Assembly: GCF_034702125.1 (NCBI RefSeq)
Contig: NC_085861.1
Location: 4,537,645-4,601,644, forward strand
Reading direction: 5' to 3'
Length of the DNA: 64,000 nucleotides
Source of the DNA: Engraulis encrasicolus
Lineage: Eukaryota > Chordata > Actinopteri > Clupeiformes > Engraulidae
Part shown: in pieces, positions 11,218 to 23,144 of the stretch
How positions within the stretch are numbered: position 1 is the stretch's first letter
Layout of the letters: every line of letters starts with the position of its first letter
Translations under genes and position numbers: made by a program
Notes under the pieces: generated by a model
What the model saw: only the letters and a program-made list of their open reading frames with translations
Told to the model about the DNA's origin: nothing
Databases searched by the model: none

Positions 11218-11722
11218 CACCACTGGCTCACTTGGCCCAAAAGCCACGCGCCATGCCGTATCATCCCTCCTCGGTCAGTGCCCCAAGGTAGCTGTCAGAG
11301 CAGGGGGTGTAGTGGTAAATTACCTGTTAGATACAGGCTCCATGGTCTCCACCATGGTAGAAAGTTTCTTCATGCAAAATTTCAAAGACCAGTTGCAAAA
11401 TTGCCATTGGTTGCAGCTTCGCGCTGCAAATGGTTTGGACATACCTTATACTGGCTACGTTGAGTTAATTGTCGAAGTACTTGGTAAGGTCATCCCACAA
11501 CGTGATTGGCTAGTTGTGAAGGACCCCCCAGGTCAGCCCTCTCAACCCGTGGTGCCTGGGGTGTTAGGGATGAACGTCATTCGTGATTGTTACGATGTGC
11601 TGTTTGGGCAGCATGGTCCAGCCCTCTTTGACCTCCCACCGGTGGTTCATGCCTCGTCTCCTTGGCAACAGGCCCTACAGCATTGCCATAAAGCCCAGTT
11701 GCAATATTCTAAGGCTAGATGA
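11174..11722 (+). CDS. pol: pol, first part: aspartic protease, ends at an in-frame TGA
   Basis: This is the -1 frame relative to gag, entered at the GGGAAAC heptamer. It encodes a retropepsin: the active-site motif is LLDTGSMVS, with the catalytic Asp codon at 11330, preceded by the usual hydrophobic strand, and a C-terminal region GVLGMNVIRDCYDVL that fits the conserved (I/L)LGxN…R flap-side motif of Gypsy proteases. The frame stops at TGA 11720..11722, between protease and RT. The same frame then continues without interruption to 15373, so this TGA splits what should be one pol. It could be a single disabling mutation or leaky. The following base is A, not the C of strong readthrough sites, so I favour a mutation. 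Confidence 0.85.
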   Translation, partial: KLAPSNVLSHTLEGGTTGSLGPKATRHAVSSLLGQCPKVAVRAGGVVVNYLLDTGSMVSTMVESFFMQNFKDQLQNCHWLQLRAANGLDIPYTGYVELIVEVLGKVIPQRDWLVVKDPPGQPSQPVVPGVLGMNVIRDCYDVLFGQHGPALFDLPPVVHASSPWQQALQHCHKAQLQYSKAR

Positions 11723-14700
11723 ATAGGCGTTGCTAAAGTGAGGAGCCGGCGACCTGTTCACATTCCTGGCGGCACCCTTAAGTTGGTAGCCGCCACCTGC
11801 TCTAGCCTATTCGGGGTAGCCTCAAACCCCGTGTTGTTAGAGCCAGCAAGTGACTCCCTCCCCGAAGGCCTTCTCATCTCTCCCTCACTGGTTAAAGTGC
11901 AGCAAGGTACTGTCTTTATCCCTGTAGTCAATGTGGGTAGGACGCTTGCAACACTCCCTCCTCGTCACTCTGTAGGTCGGTTAGCACACGTCACCGTTGA
12001 AAGCCTCCCAACCGGAATCACAGAGGTGGTAGCTAAGCCAGACATGCACACACTCACAGCAACCCTCCAGACACACACTGGTCAGGTTAGCTCGGTGAAG
12101 GAGCACATTCAGAGCATTGATCTCTCAGTACTCTCACCCCCTGAACAAGAAAAAGTTAGGTCCTTGCTGTTGAAACATGAGCTTGTGTTTTCTGCTTTTG
12201 AAGGTGACCTTGGTTGCACTAATCTCCTCACCCATGACATTCCCTTGCTTGATGACAAGCCAGTTAGGCAGAGGTACAGGCGCTTGCCACCCTCCGATTA
12301 TGATGCAGTCAAAACACATCTTCGGCAGCTGCTGGACAGTCAGGTCATCCGGGAAAGTAGTAGCCCCTATGCCTCTCCCATTGTTCTTGTGCGGAAGAAG
12401 GATGGAAGCCTCCGGATGTGTGTGGACTACCGAATGCTGAACAGCAAGACCCGGAAGGATGCCTTTCCGCTCCCCCGCATTGAGGAGTCCCTGGATGCCC
12501 TGTCCGGGGCGCAGTGGTTCTCAACCCTAGATCTAGCGAGTGGCTACAACCAAGTCCTGGTCACCGAGGGGGATCGCCCGAAGACTGCCTTTTGCACGCC
12601 CTTTGGGCTATTCGAGTTCAATCGAATGCCCTTTGGGTTCTGCAATGCCCCAAGCACCTTTCAGCGATTGATGGAGCGGTTGTTTGGGGATCAGCACTGT
12701 CAATCCTTATTACTGTACTTGGACGATATAATTGTTTTCTCTTCCAATGTAGACAACCATGTAAGCCGCCTGGACCTGGTCCTCAACCGTCTCCATCAAG
12801 AAGGACTGAAAGCCAAGCTGGAGAAATGCTGCTTCTTCAGGAAGGAGGTCCAATACCTGGGGCATGTTATCTCCTGTGATGGTGTCGCAACAGACCCCGG
12901 TAAGGTCTCGGCAGTGAGCAATTGGCCCCACTCCACCAATGTCTCAGACCTCAGGTCATTTCTGGGGTTCGTCAGTTACTACTGGCGATTTGTCCCAGGG
13001 TTTTCCTCCCTTGCCTCCCACCTGCATCGCCTGGTGGCTGACCTGGCTGGGACGAAGACGCGTAAGGGGCGAGGCCCAAGACTGTATGAAGCCTGGACAG
13101 AGGCCTGTGATCAGAGCTTCCAGGAGCTGAAGAACAGGTTGGTGAATGCACCCATCTTGGCCTTTGCTAACTTCAACCTTCCTTTCATTCTTGAGGTAGA
13201 CGCCAGCCACATCGGGCTCGGAGCAGTGTTGTCCCAGGAACAGGAGGGGAAAGTCCGTCCCATTGCCTATGCCAGCCGAAGTCTCAGTCCTCCCGAGAAG
13301 AACTACAGCTCCATGAAACTGGAATTCCTGGCCATGAAGTGGGCAATGTCGGAGAAATTCCGGGAGTACCTGTGGGGTCAGCAGTGCACCGTCTGGACCG
13401 ATAACAACCCCCTGAGCCATCTGGACACTGCGAAGTTGGGTGCCACCGAACAGCGATGGGTGGCAGAGCTCGCCGTCTTCAACTACACCATTCGATACCG
13501 CTCGGGACGCCTGAACAGGAATGCTGACTCACTCTCGCGCCAGTGCCCTGCAGCAGGTTGCGAAGCCACCAGCCCTGCCACCGCCGGTACCGTCCTCCCA
13601 GTTCCTCTTCTGCAAGCCGCTCGCCGTGAGGGGCCCCTCCAGGTGACGCAAGCAAGCACGTCGGCCCTCCCGTCTCGAACCCCAGGTGATATGAAGGCCC
13701 TGCAAACTGCAGACCCCACCATCGGTTCAATCCTCCCGTTCTGGCGTGCACAGAAGCCACCCAACTCCATAGAATGCGATGGGCTGTCGGAACGAGCTAA
13801 ATTGCTATTGAAGCAGTGGGATAAGTTGGTTGATGTCCGTGAGGTCCTGCACCGCCAGATCCAGCGACCTGATGGGGGAGAAGAGATCCTTCAACTCGTG
13901 TTGCCAGAATGCCTGAAGGACGACGTGCTCGGGGAACTCCATGATAGGCATGGGCACCAGGGCACCGAACGAACCATAGAACTCATTCGACAGCGATGCT
14001 ACTGGCCATGCATGAGGGAAGATATCAAGGAGTGGCGCAAAGACTGTACACGCTGCATTCTGTCGAAGCAGACCCAGCCAAAGCTGCATGCACCAATGGG
14101 ACACCTACTTGCGGCCCGGCCGAACCAAGTCGTGGCAATTGACTTCACGCTGCTAGAACCCGCTCGTGATGGTAAAGAACAGGTGCTAGTCATGACGGAT
14201 GTATTCTCCAAGTTTACCCAGGCAGTACCGACACGGGACCAGAAGGCGTCGACGGTGGCCAGCGTGCTGGTTCGAGAGTGGTTTGTCCGGTATGGGGTCC
14301 CAGCTCGCCTCCATTCCGACCAAGGCCGCAGCTTTGAAAGCATCATCATTCAACAGCTGTGTGACCTGTATGGCATACAGAAGACCCGTACCACACCCTA
14401 CCACCCGCAGGGTAATGGCCAGTGTGAGCGGTTCAACCGAACGATGCACAACCTGCTCCGTACGCTCTCCCTTGAGCAGAAGAACCACTGGCCTGATTAC
14501 CTACCTCAGCTTGTATTCAGTTACAACACCACCATTCACCAGTCAACCGGTGAGTCTCCTCATTTCTTAATGTTCGGACAAGAGCCACAATTGCCAATTG
14601 ACTTTCTCCTGGGCAGGGTGCAAGAACCGGAAGCTGGCCGAGTAAGCGACTGGGTGCAGGAGCACCAGAGGCGGCTGGACGTGGCCTTCCAGGGTGCCAA

Positions 14701-15373
14701 AGGACGGATGGAAGCAGCAGCAGCCCAGAGGAAAGCACGACATGACCAGAAGGGCCAATGTGACCCATTGGAGGTGGGACAACTGGTCTATGTTCGAGAT
14801 CACACAGTCAGAGGTCGTAACAAGATCCAGGATGCCTGGAGCCCAGCCATTCACCAGGTCCTCCGAGCACCGCCTCCGGGAGGGGTGGTGTACTCCATAG
14901 CACCCAGGCATGACCTGGACAAGACTCGACAAGTGCACCGGACCATGTTGAAACCAGTACCCCCAAGTCAGGCTGGGGAGTTGCCCATCATGCTGGCAGA
15001 ACCTCAGAACCTACCTGATGAAGATGAGGAAAATGAGCTTGGACGCTGGGTCTGTGTCTCTGCATCTGGGCCCTTGCCACAGCCCGACCAAGGGAGCTCG
15101 GCTGTCCCTCGGGCAGGAGCCCCAGAAGTTCCGCCTCCACTTGTGAAGGCTGAACCCCTTCCAACCACTGCGGTCCGACCCTCTACCTCCTCAGAGGCGA
15201 ACCCTGAGGTCGGCATACCCACCTTTCGGAGAACTTCACGCACCACCGCAGGAAGACACGGGAACCCACATCGCCTGCCGGAATCAACAGTGGGTAGGGC
15301 AGATGGGGCTATGAACTCCCGGGTGCTTGGCTCTAGCAGCAAAGTTGTAGTAGTCTTCAGACCCTGGTTTTAG
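11723..15373 (+). CDS. pol: pol, main part: reverse transcriptase, RNase H, integrase
   Basis: Same frame as the protease part. Positions are numbered from the first GTG at 11738. RT: palm and fingers from about residue 170, catalytic YLDD at 327-330 (12716..12727). RNase H: first catalytic Asp in VDASHIGLG (Asp codon 13199), then TDNNPL. Integrase: zinc-binding H-x3-H…C-x2-C (HDRHGH…CTRC), catalytic core with Asp at 14141 (AIDFT), Asp at 14318 (HSDQG) and Glu at 14426 (CERFN), the last pair 35 residues apart, so DD35E. A GPY/F-like region follows and then a Pro/Ser-rich tail with no chromodomain that I can see. All catalytic residues are present and the frame is free of further stops. Function depends on bypassing the upstream TGA. 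Confidence 0.93.
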   Translation: MGVAKVRSRRPVHIPGGTLKLVAATCSSLFGVASNPVLLEPASDSLPEGLLISPSLVKVQQGTVFIPVVNVGRTLATLPPRHSVGRLAHVTVESLPTGITEVVAKPDMHTLTATLQTHTGQVSSVKEHIQSIDLSVLSPPEQEKVRSLLLKHELVFSAFEGDLGCTNLLTHDIPLLDDKPVRQRYRRLPPSDYDAVKTHLRQLLDSQVIRESSSPYASPIVLVRKKDGSLRMCVDYRMLNSKTRKDAFPLPRIEESLDALSGAQWFSTLDLASGYNQVLVTEGDRPKTAFCTPFGLFEFNRMPFGFCNAPSTFQRLMERLFGDQHCQSLLLYLDDIIVFSSNVDNHVSRLDLVLNRLHQEGLKAKLEKCCFFRKEVQYLGHVISCDGVATDPGKVSAVSNWPHSTNVSDLRSFLGFVSYYWRFVPGFSSLASHLHRLVADLAGTKTRKGRGPRLYEAWTEACDQSFQELKNRLVNAPILAFANFNLPFILEVDASHIGLGAVLSQEQEGKVRPIAYASRSLSPPEKNYSSMKLEFLAMKWAMSEKFREYLWGQQCTVWTDNNPLSHLDTAKLGATEQRWVAELAVFNYTIRYRSGRLNRNADSLSRQCPAAGCEATSPATAGTVLPVPLLQAARREGPLQVTQASTSALPSRTPGDMKALQTADPTIGSILPFWRAQKPPNSIECDGLSERAKLLLKQWDKLVDVREVLHRQIQRPDGGEEILQLVLPECLKDDVLGELHDRHGHQGTERTIELIRQRCYWPCMREDIKEWRKDCTRCILSKQTQPKLHAPMGHLLAARPNQVVAIDFTLLEPARDGKEQVLVMTDVFSKFTQAVPTRDQKASTVASVLVREWFVRYGVPARLHSDQGRSFESIIIQQLCDLYGIQKTRTTPYHPQGNGQCERFNRTMHNLLRTLSLEQKNHWPDYLPQLVFSYNTTIHQSTGESPHFLMFGQEPQLPIDFLLGRVQEPEAGRVSDWVQEHQRRLDVAFQGAKGRMEAAAAQRKARHDQKGQCDPLEVGQLVYVRDHTVRGRNKIQDAWSPAIHQVLRAPPPGGVVYSIAPRHDLDKTRQVHRTMLKPVPPSQAGELPIMLAEPQNLPDEDEENELGRWVCVSASGPLPQPDQGSSAVPRAGAPEVPPPLVKAEPLPTTAVRPSTSSEANPEVGIPTFRRTSRTTAGRHGNPHRLPESTVGRADGAMNSRVLGSSSKVVVVFRPWF

Positions 15374-15486
15374 AGTTGCTGTAGTCGCCTCAAGCCCATT
15401 TATTTCTCACTCCTAGTGTCTTTGCTGCCCAATTCTTTAGAACATCCTCCAATAGATGTCCCCTTTTATCTGCAGGACGCAGGCAC

Positions 15487-15503
15487 AAAAAGGAGGGGTA
15501 AAA
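15487..15503 (+). other. polypurine tract
   Basis: The run aaaaaggaggggtaaaa, purine-only but for one T, abuts the 3' LTR start at 15504. It is the expected plus-strand primer of an LTR retrotransposon. Confidence 0.8.
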
Positions 15504-16795
15504 TGTAACCGGCAGCCTGTTGGCTGCTCTTGGCCACCGTAGTAGTCCCTTGCTGACACACCCCCCTGGTTAGCATGCCGGTAGCTACTCAATCAACTTT
15601 TCATTCATAAAAAGGGTCACTCACCAGCAGGTAAACACAAGCTCTGGTTCGTCTGACTTGTCATCCCCGCGCTCACTGTGCTCGCTGCCCGAGGTATGTG
15701 CTGTATTTATACTCTGTAACTGATTGTGTTAAACTTAGTGATCGGTGTAAGAACCTAATGTAATGTTTTAAAATAGGTGTTGTGCTGTGGACCTAGACCT
15801 ATGTCCGGTTAGGTGCACTACTCGCGTACCGCAGGTATTTGAAGACTTTGTAAACATGCACTTAAAACAAAATGTAATGTAAATGCTGTCATCATGATCA
15901 ATTTGTTCTCTGTTCCCGAGGTTTTGTCCAGAGAACGCCAGGAGCGCCCTGGCACTGGCGATCGCTGGCGACTGGAACTTGGAAGTATGTTTCATTACAT
16001 TTTATGATCACATGCATTTGAAAGCAATGCGTTTTGAATTGTCTATTTGTTTGTGGCTGGCGTGTAACAGTGTCTTGTTTGTGAGTAGGCATTGCTGTGA
16101 CGGCCGGAGACGCCGGACGCAATTGGTTAATCCTCATTCGAGGCCTAGAGGTAAAGCTTGCTGTGTGTGTGTGTGTGGTTGAACATCTGTAAATAGTGTT
16201 TACTGCTTGTAGCGTCGCATGATTTGTTTAACGGTGAAATCTTAAAATAACCTGCATGGCTTGTTTAAAGTGTGTGTGTGATTTCCTGAAATTATTGCAT
16301 GATGTGTGTTATGGCGTTTCTTAACCTTTTTATTGCATGATTTGCATGATGGTGTGTATGAAATAGTATTGCATGCTTAGCATCAGTAAATATTGTTGAT
16401 AGGTGAACCTTCCCATGTCCATGCAGCTTATGTTTTCCTTTTGTCTTGGCAGAGCGATTGCCACTGCTGCTCTGTTAGACCTTTTTGTACACCCAGTTGT
16501 TGCCCTTTTTGTTGTTTTAAATTTGAGTCATTCATTTTGATTTCTTTTCAGTTTTGTTTAATAATGCTCGTATTGAATCTGTTTTCTTTCTGTTTTCAAT
16601 AAATAATTACCATTTGATTATTCACCTGAATTCACGTCTCTGCTCTTACTTGCTTACCTGTGTGTGGGAAACCCTCTTGCTAAAACCTGGTCTAAGAACC
16701 ATTGTTCAACAAGTATATCTGGTGGTGCAAGGCCACCAGTGGCGTAGTCGTTAAAACACTTAAATACTTAAATCTCCAACCTACCCTCGGTTACA
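15504..16795 (+). repeat. 3' LTR of the Gypsy element
   Basis: 1292 bp, the same as the 5' LTR but for one extra G (gaaagcaatgcg versus gaaacaatgcg). AATAAA at 16598..16603 would serve the transcript end. It is followed by the TSD copy GTAG. Confidence 0.95.
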
Positions 16796-16799
16796 GTAG

Positions 16800-17218
16800 T
16801 AACAACTCGGACATTGGTATTGAAATGGAAGTTTTTATTATTATCATTATTATTACTTAACAGGTAAAAATAATAGTGAAGGCAATTTGTCTTGGTGACA
16901 GTGGAGTTAAAAGGCATCCCATGCGGCCGCAGAGGTAGATTCTAGCGGCTTCTCGTAGGTATCCACTGATATCGATAGCACATAATAGTGCAGACAACCA
17001 CCCTTAGGCTACTCTGACTGTTCTCATGGTTGTTCATCTACCAATTTTACATATTACATTTTTTTACCTGTAGGGGGAGGGCCATGGGAAAACAAAATTG
17101 AAGTGGGGGGAGGGCCATGGGGAAAAATTGAGGTGGAGGGGGGGGGGCCATGATTTTTTTTTTTGACCGGACTTCCAGCGCACCAGCCCTCCCCCCCCGG
17201 TAAATAACGTACAGTCCC
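16800..17218. other. right remainder of the Harbinger-like element
   Basis: Non-coding. From 17075 it carries three subterminal gggagggccatg units leading to the right TIR tip (17199..17218), in the same order seen in mirror image at 6216..6340. Confidence 0.7.
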
Positions 17219-17221
17219 TTA

Positions 17222-17381
17222 GGACACGGCATTATAAATGAGCTGTTACCAGAATGGCAATGACCAAGTCGTAATGTATTACTAAAGGCCCTGTGCACTG
17301 ACATAGTAGTGTAGTACTATAGTAGTTAACTTTCAATGTCTATTACGTGCCACAGGAGGTACGGCGTGCGTTAAGGAGCTA
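17222..17381. mobile_element. right part of the ACCCCTTAAG-family MITE, split by the Harbinger-like element
   Basis: The sequence from ggacacggcattataaatga on is homologous to 280..446 (gttaccagtatggtaatgac and the closing gtacggcgcgcattaagg both recur). Its missing left tip, ctcctta, lies at 6209..6215. The Harbinger-like element duplicated TTA within this copy. Confidence 0.75.
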
Positions 17382-19284
<1,903 letters not shown>

Positions 19285-19415
19285 CAGGGCTGGACTGGCC
19301 ATCTGGCATTGCGGGCACTTCCCGGTGGGCCCCGCACACTTGTGGGCCCCTATTTTCAGAAATGTAAAAAATATATTTAGATTTCTGAAAATAGGGGCCC
19401 ACAAGGGTGTGGGGC

Positions 19416-19608
19416 CAGTGGTGTAGTCTATGTAGAACGCGGGTATACGGAGTATACCCACTTCAAAATGTCAGAGATTTCAGTATACCCACTTAAAATA
19501 GATTGATCCATTATTTAGAATAGCACAAATATATATACAGTATACCCACTTCAAAAAATTCTCAAATATACAGTATACCCACCATAAAAAGTAGACTACA
19601 CACCACGG
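19416..19608. mobile_element. hAT-like MITE nested in 19285..20329
   Basis: The left tip CAGTGGTGTAGTCTA pairs with the right tip TAGACTACACACCACGG. Flanks TGTGGGGC and CGCAGGGC match at 5 of 8, the rest being transitions, as expected of an aged 8-bp TSD. Internally agtatacccactt is repeated. Confidence 0.65.
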
Positions 19609-19666
19609 CGCAGGGCCCACTGGTGAGTCAGTTCTGTGCCGCTAATTATGAGGGCCCCCTCTAAGC

Positions 19667-19988
19667 CAGTGATTCTCAAACTTTTTCAGACCGAGGACCA
19701 CTTTGTATCCCCAAAAATGTTCAAGGACCACCTGTCAACTAAATTGGCAGTTGACGGCTGCTAATTTGCCACTGTTACTTTTGATGCAGATCACTTTCTT
19801 TTTATTCACATTTACAAGCCTGTCTTATTGTGGTGAAAATATGACTTCAGACATGTTTGGCTATATAATAATGTTACAAATATAGCCTTCAACTAGCTTG
19901 TCTTGGAAAAGTAGAAATCCCCTTGCGGACCACCTGAGCTCTGTCGCGGACCACCAGTGGTCCCCGGACCACACTTTGAGAATCACTG
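19667..19988. mobile_element. hAT-like MITE, CAGTGATTCTCAAAC family, nested
   Basis: Tips CAGTGATTCTCAAAC and TTTGAGAATCACTG are inverted. An exact 8-bp TSD CTCTAAGC lies at 19659..19666 and 19989..19996. The TSD sequence is the host MITE's own ctctaagcc motif, which confirms nesting. Confidence 0.9.
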
Positions 19989-20318
19989 CTCTAAGCCAAA
20001 AGTGCCGGGCCCTATTTTCTCCCCCATGAGGGCCCCCTCTAAGCCAAAAGTGCCCTGGCCCTAATTTCTCCCCCATGAGGGCCCCCTCTAAGCCAAAAGT
20101 GCCCTGGCCCCTATTTCTCCCCCATGAGGGCCCCCTCTAAGCCAAAAGTGCCCGGGCCCTAATTTCTCCCCCATGAGGGCCCCCTCTAAGCCAAAAGTGC
20201 CCGGGCCCTAATTTCTCCCCCATGAGGGGCCCTCTAAGCCAAAAGTGCCCGGGCCCTAATTTCTCCCCCATGAGGGGCCCTCTAAGCCAAAAGTGCCCGG
20301 GCCCTAATTTCTCCCCCA
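19989..20318. repeat. minisatellite, about 48-49 bp x 7, inside a MITE
   Basis: Head-to-tail copies of a unit with ctctaagccaaaagtgcc and aatttctcccccatgagg. The single-copy form is seen in the MITE at 37303..37543, so the array arose by amplification within this copy. Confidence 0.9.
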
Positions 20319-20351
20319 GTCCACCCCTGTTAGCAGACACTTCCACACTCT

Positions 20352-20648
20352 GAGTGCATCCCAATATGTGACCTGGCCTCCTCCACTTGCCTCCTCCACT
20401 TGCTTCTCGTCATGATGACATCACTGACAACAGCATTATATTTCAATATCTTGCAAAAGCTCAATTGTAAAGTCTTTTTCTCATTTGCAATTGGGATGGT
20501 GAATGAAAAACAGTCCCTCAAAAGTTGTTGTGGCGAGGCTGACAGCTGGGAAACTTTATCGTTTTCTCCACGGAGGAGGGGCCAGGAGGCGGAACGAGGA
20601 GACAAGCACAAGTGGAGGAGGCAAGGACACATATTGGGATGCACACTC
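20352..20648. mobile_element. fold-back TIR element
   Basis: The left end GAGTGCATCCCAATATGTG is inverted at the right (CACATATTGGGATGCACACTC), and pairing continues into gcctcctcc/ggaggaggc. No coding capacity or clear TSD. Confidence 0.65.
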
Positions 20649-21360
20649 TTACTCACTCTCGTGTCCTCATGTGCCTTGTTCACCTGACAAAGCTTGAAGC
20701 AAGATCCTCATCAGTCAGAGCAAGAACACAAAGCAAGAGGGTGTACTGAAAGTCTCATCAATGGCTGTCTGTCAGTTTTATAGAGGAGACACATATTTTA
20801 GAGAGCTTTCATTAGTGTTCAAATGACTTGATGGACTCACCTGAAAGCTTGTCAGACGTGTTAATGAGAAGTGTAGCAGAAAGGTTTTTCTGGTACTACC
20901 CTGGTGTTAGTCTACACGGTAAAAACCTTCCTAAAAAAAAAAACTTTTTCTGGGGAAGCCGATTATGTGTTGTTTTTTTTTAGAAACTGTTTTGCTTTTT
21001 TTCACCCAAGTTCAGTGGATACCTCTGATGTCCACTGTGCACTGTGTGTACTGCCTTACAGCATCAGCAACAGTGGATATTTATAATGGTGGTGGTGGTG
21101 ATTATAATGAGGAATGCAGCTTCACCCAAACTGCCCACGTTCACATTTCTGTCACATGCAGGCTGTGCTGGGTACACACAGAGACAGATCTTTCACCCTA
21201 TACAGTAGATGTGCCACAGTGATGCACAGAAACAGCTACCTCTGAATCATGAGATCGTGACTTGAATAACTCGCTCTGAACGGTTACACAATGCACAGCA
21301 ATATGAAAACGTAAAATGTCCTATACACAACAGATTTGTTTACACTTTTGACTTAGATCA
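20649..21360. other. non-coding, nothing recognised
   Basis: A few GGT repeats occur near 21086. No convincing gene or paired repeat. Confidence 0.4.
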
Positions 21361-21484
21361 GACAGACAGACAGGCAGGCAGACAGACAGACACAGAAAGA
21401 CAGACAGAGAGGCAGACAGACAGACAGGCGGACATACAGACAGACAGACATGCAGGCGGACAAACACAGACAAATAAACAAACA

Positions 21485-21517
<33 letters not shown>

Positions 21518-21520
21518 ACA

Positions 21521-21565
<45 letters not shown>

Positions 21566-21568
21566 ACA

Positions 21569-21606
<38 letters not shown>

Positions 21607-21683
21607 TAGGCAGGCAGACAGGCAGGCAGGCAGACAGGCAGGCAGGCAGACAGGCAGACAGACAGGCAGGCAGGCAGGCAGAG
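21361..21683. repeat. (CAGA)n/(CAGG)n tetranucleotide repeat
   Basis: About 320 bp of CAGG and CAGA units. The long Cys/Leu/Pro and Gly/Arg/Gln frames here are artefacts. Confidence 0.95.
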
Positions 21684-21939
21684 GCTGGTCAATAATCCCC
21701 TGTGCTGTGCTGGAGGGCTAGATCAGCACTGGTCTTATTGCTTATTACCAAGTTACCTGCCTGAACATCCTGCCTACAGACCACAGAAGTGGAGCAGCTG
21801 CCAAGAGGCATGCACCCAAAACACGCCATTACGAGCAGACATCGTTATCAGCAGGCAGGCTATTCACATCTCAAACTCCGGCTGTGATCTGGAACAAACT
21901 TTCTTTATAGGGCTAGATAGGCTATATATATATATATAT

Positions 21940-22659
21940 TAGAGATGCACCGGATCCGGATCCGGATCCGGCAGGATAATAGGGTTTTCCACAGGATCCG
22001 GATCCGGTTCCAGGATCCAGGATCCGGTAGCCGAGGCTTTTCAGACAAAATAGTTTGAGCCAACGGGATAAAAAGGGCCCACGTGTGCGAGTAGGCTATG
22101 TGTTTCAACCATTGAGAGTAAATAGAATGGAGGCCAAAATTCTATTTCATTGTTGAAGCCAAGTTGGAGCCAAGGTTGGACCCAAAAAGACCAAAAAATG
22201 GCCAAATCCCATTCATTCCTATGAGAGACATAAAACCCTGTATCTCCCTTAAATGCCACTCCAGGGGGATCATTTTTCGCTCAACTAGTAGGTCCCCTTG
22301 CTCTCCAACTTACCAGGGTGGTGATTTTTTTGTGGTGATGTTTTATTTTAGAGAGATATTAAAAGTTAAATTGACCAATGAGCATCAGAACATGGTTTGA
22401 TTGACCGTTAGAAGTCTTGTTGTTGTCCAATCAGCACCTGCGTTTGGCGTTGCTAAGGTGGAATGTAAGTTGGAATGTTCCCAAATCTGGCTTCAAAGCG
22501 TTGAATGGCAAATAGCGTTGATTTGGCGTCCATTCTATTTACTGTCAATGGTTTCAACCCTTTCGTAGGATCCGGTATCCGGTTCCGGATCCGGCAGGAT
22601 CTTAAGCAGTGGATCCGGTATCCGGCAGGACCCAAAAAACAGGATCCGGTGCATCTCTA
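21940..22659. mobile_element. hAT-like MITE with GGATCCGG-rich ends, carrying a nested MITE
   Basis: Tips TAGAGATGCACCGGATCC and GGATCCGGTGCATCTCTA are perfect inverted repeats, followed by several ggatccgg copies. The flanks are ATATATAT on both sides, an 8-bp match, though in a TA-rich site. A second element occupies 22110..22550. Confidence 0.85.
22110..22550. mobile_element. hAT-like MITE nested in 21940..22659
   Basis: Tips CATTGAGAGTAAATAGAATG and its inverse at 22530..22550 differ at one base. The 8-bp TSD GTTTCAAC at 22102..22109 and 22551..22558 is exact. Confidence 0.9.
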
Positions 22660-22673
22660 ATATATATATACAC

Positions 22674-23092
22674 TAGTGGTGTGGATTGGCACTACCATCA
22701 CGATCCGATTCGATCACGATTCGGGAGGGATTCGATTCGATTCGATTCTATGCGATTCAATCCGATTCAGTTCTACAATGCATTGCAATGCATTACATTT
22801 CTACTGAAAGCAAAGCAAATGTTTCATCAGTCATGATGAGGCAATACAAGTAGTCAGATACTGAGCAACAATTTATTGGCTGTTTTCTGGATCAGTCTGG
22901 ATCAGTCTGTATCAGTCTTGCAATGCTTTGAAGTACTTTTATTGTAACATTTATTTGCTCCCGAAATATCCACGGAAGTAATTGAAACTTGAAAAAATTG
23001 CCGGATCGATTCGGAAACTTTCCGCATTGAATTGGATTGTCCATGCCCCGCATTGGATTGCATCGCCGAATCGATCATTGTTGACACCACTA
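22674..23092. mobile_element. hAT-like MITE, TAGTGGTGT family
   Basis: Tips TAGTGGTGT and ACACCACTA. Flanks ATATACAC and ATATATAC match at 7 of 8. The interior has cgattcgattcgattc repeats near both ends in inverse orientation. It abuts the preceding element. Confidence 0.8.
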
Positions 23093-23144
23093 ATATATAC
23101 AGTATATAAATAAATAACAAGAACGCTACTAACAAGCGCCAAAG

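Larger units (their letters stand above)
8580..16795 (+). mobile_element. Ty3/Gypsy LTR retrotransposon, near-complete and young
   Basis: Order: 5' LTR, PBS, gag, protease, RT, RNase H, integrase, polypurine tract, 3' LTR. That gene order (integrase last) is Ty3/Gypsy. There is no env-like frame after integrase. LTRs begin TGTAACC and end GGTTACA, and GTAG flanks both sides (8576..8579 and 16796..16799) as a 4-bp TSD. The LTRs differ by one base by eye, implying recent insertion. The only evident lesion is an in-frame TGA at 11720..11722 in pol. It lies inside the Harbinger-like element. Confidence 0.95.
6216..17218. mobile_element. PIF/Harbinger-like TIR element, interrupted by a Gypsy retrotransposon
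   Basis: The left end GGGACTGTTCGTAATTTACC (6216 on) is the inverse of the right end at 17199..17218, and the match extends about 40 bp with two or three mismatches. It is flanked by TTA at 6213..6215 and 17219..17221, a 3-bp TWA duplication as used by PIF/Harbinger transposases. Subterminal copies of ggggagggccatg occur three times at each end. Without the 8.2-kb Gypsy insertion it is about 2.8 kb. I found no transposase frame, so it is probably non-autonomous. A relative with the same tip is at 41008..41597. Superfamily assignment rests on TSD and tip only. Confidence 0.75.
19285..20329. mobile_element. hAT-like MITE, CAGGGCTGGACTGG family, with two nested MITEs and a minisatellite
   Basis: The left tip CAGGGCTGGACTGGCC and right tip CAGTCCACCCCTG are inverted. 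Flanking 8-mers TTAGCGCA and TTAGCAGA match at 6 of 8. An internal hairpin (tgggcccctattttcagaaa against its complement) is shared with the copies at 33889, 36146 and 37303. Two other elements (19416..19608, 19667..19988) are inserted in it, and its right part is tandemly amplified. Confidence 0.8.

Noticed and set aside
13479..13770. Open minus-strand frames within pol
   Set aside because: Shadow frames of the conserved RT/RNase H/integrase coding strand.
15374..15486. Possible env gene after integrase
   Set aside because: Only about 110 bp lie between the pol stop and the polypurine tract, so there is no room for one.
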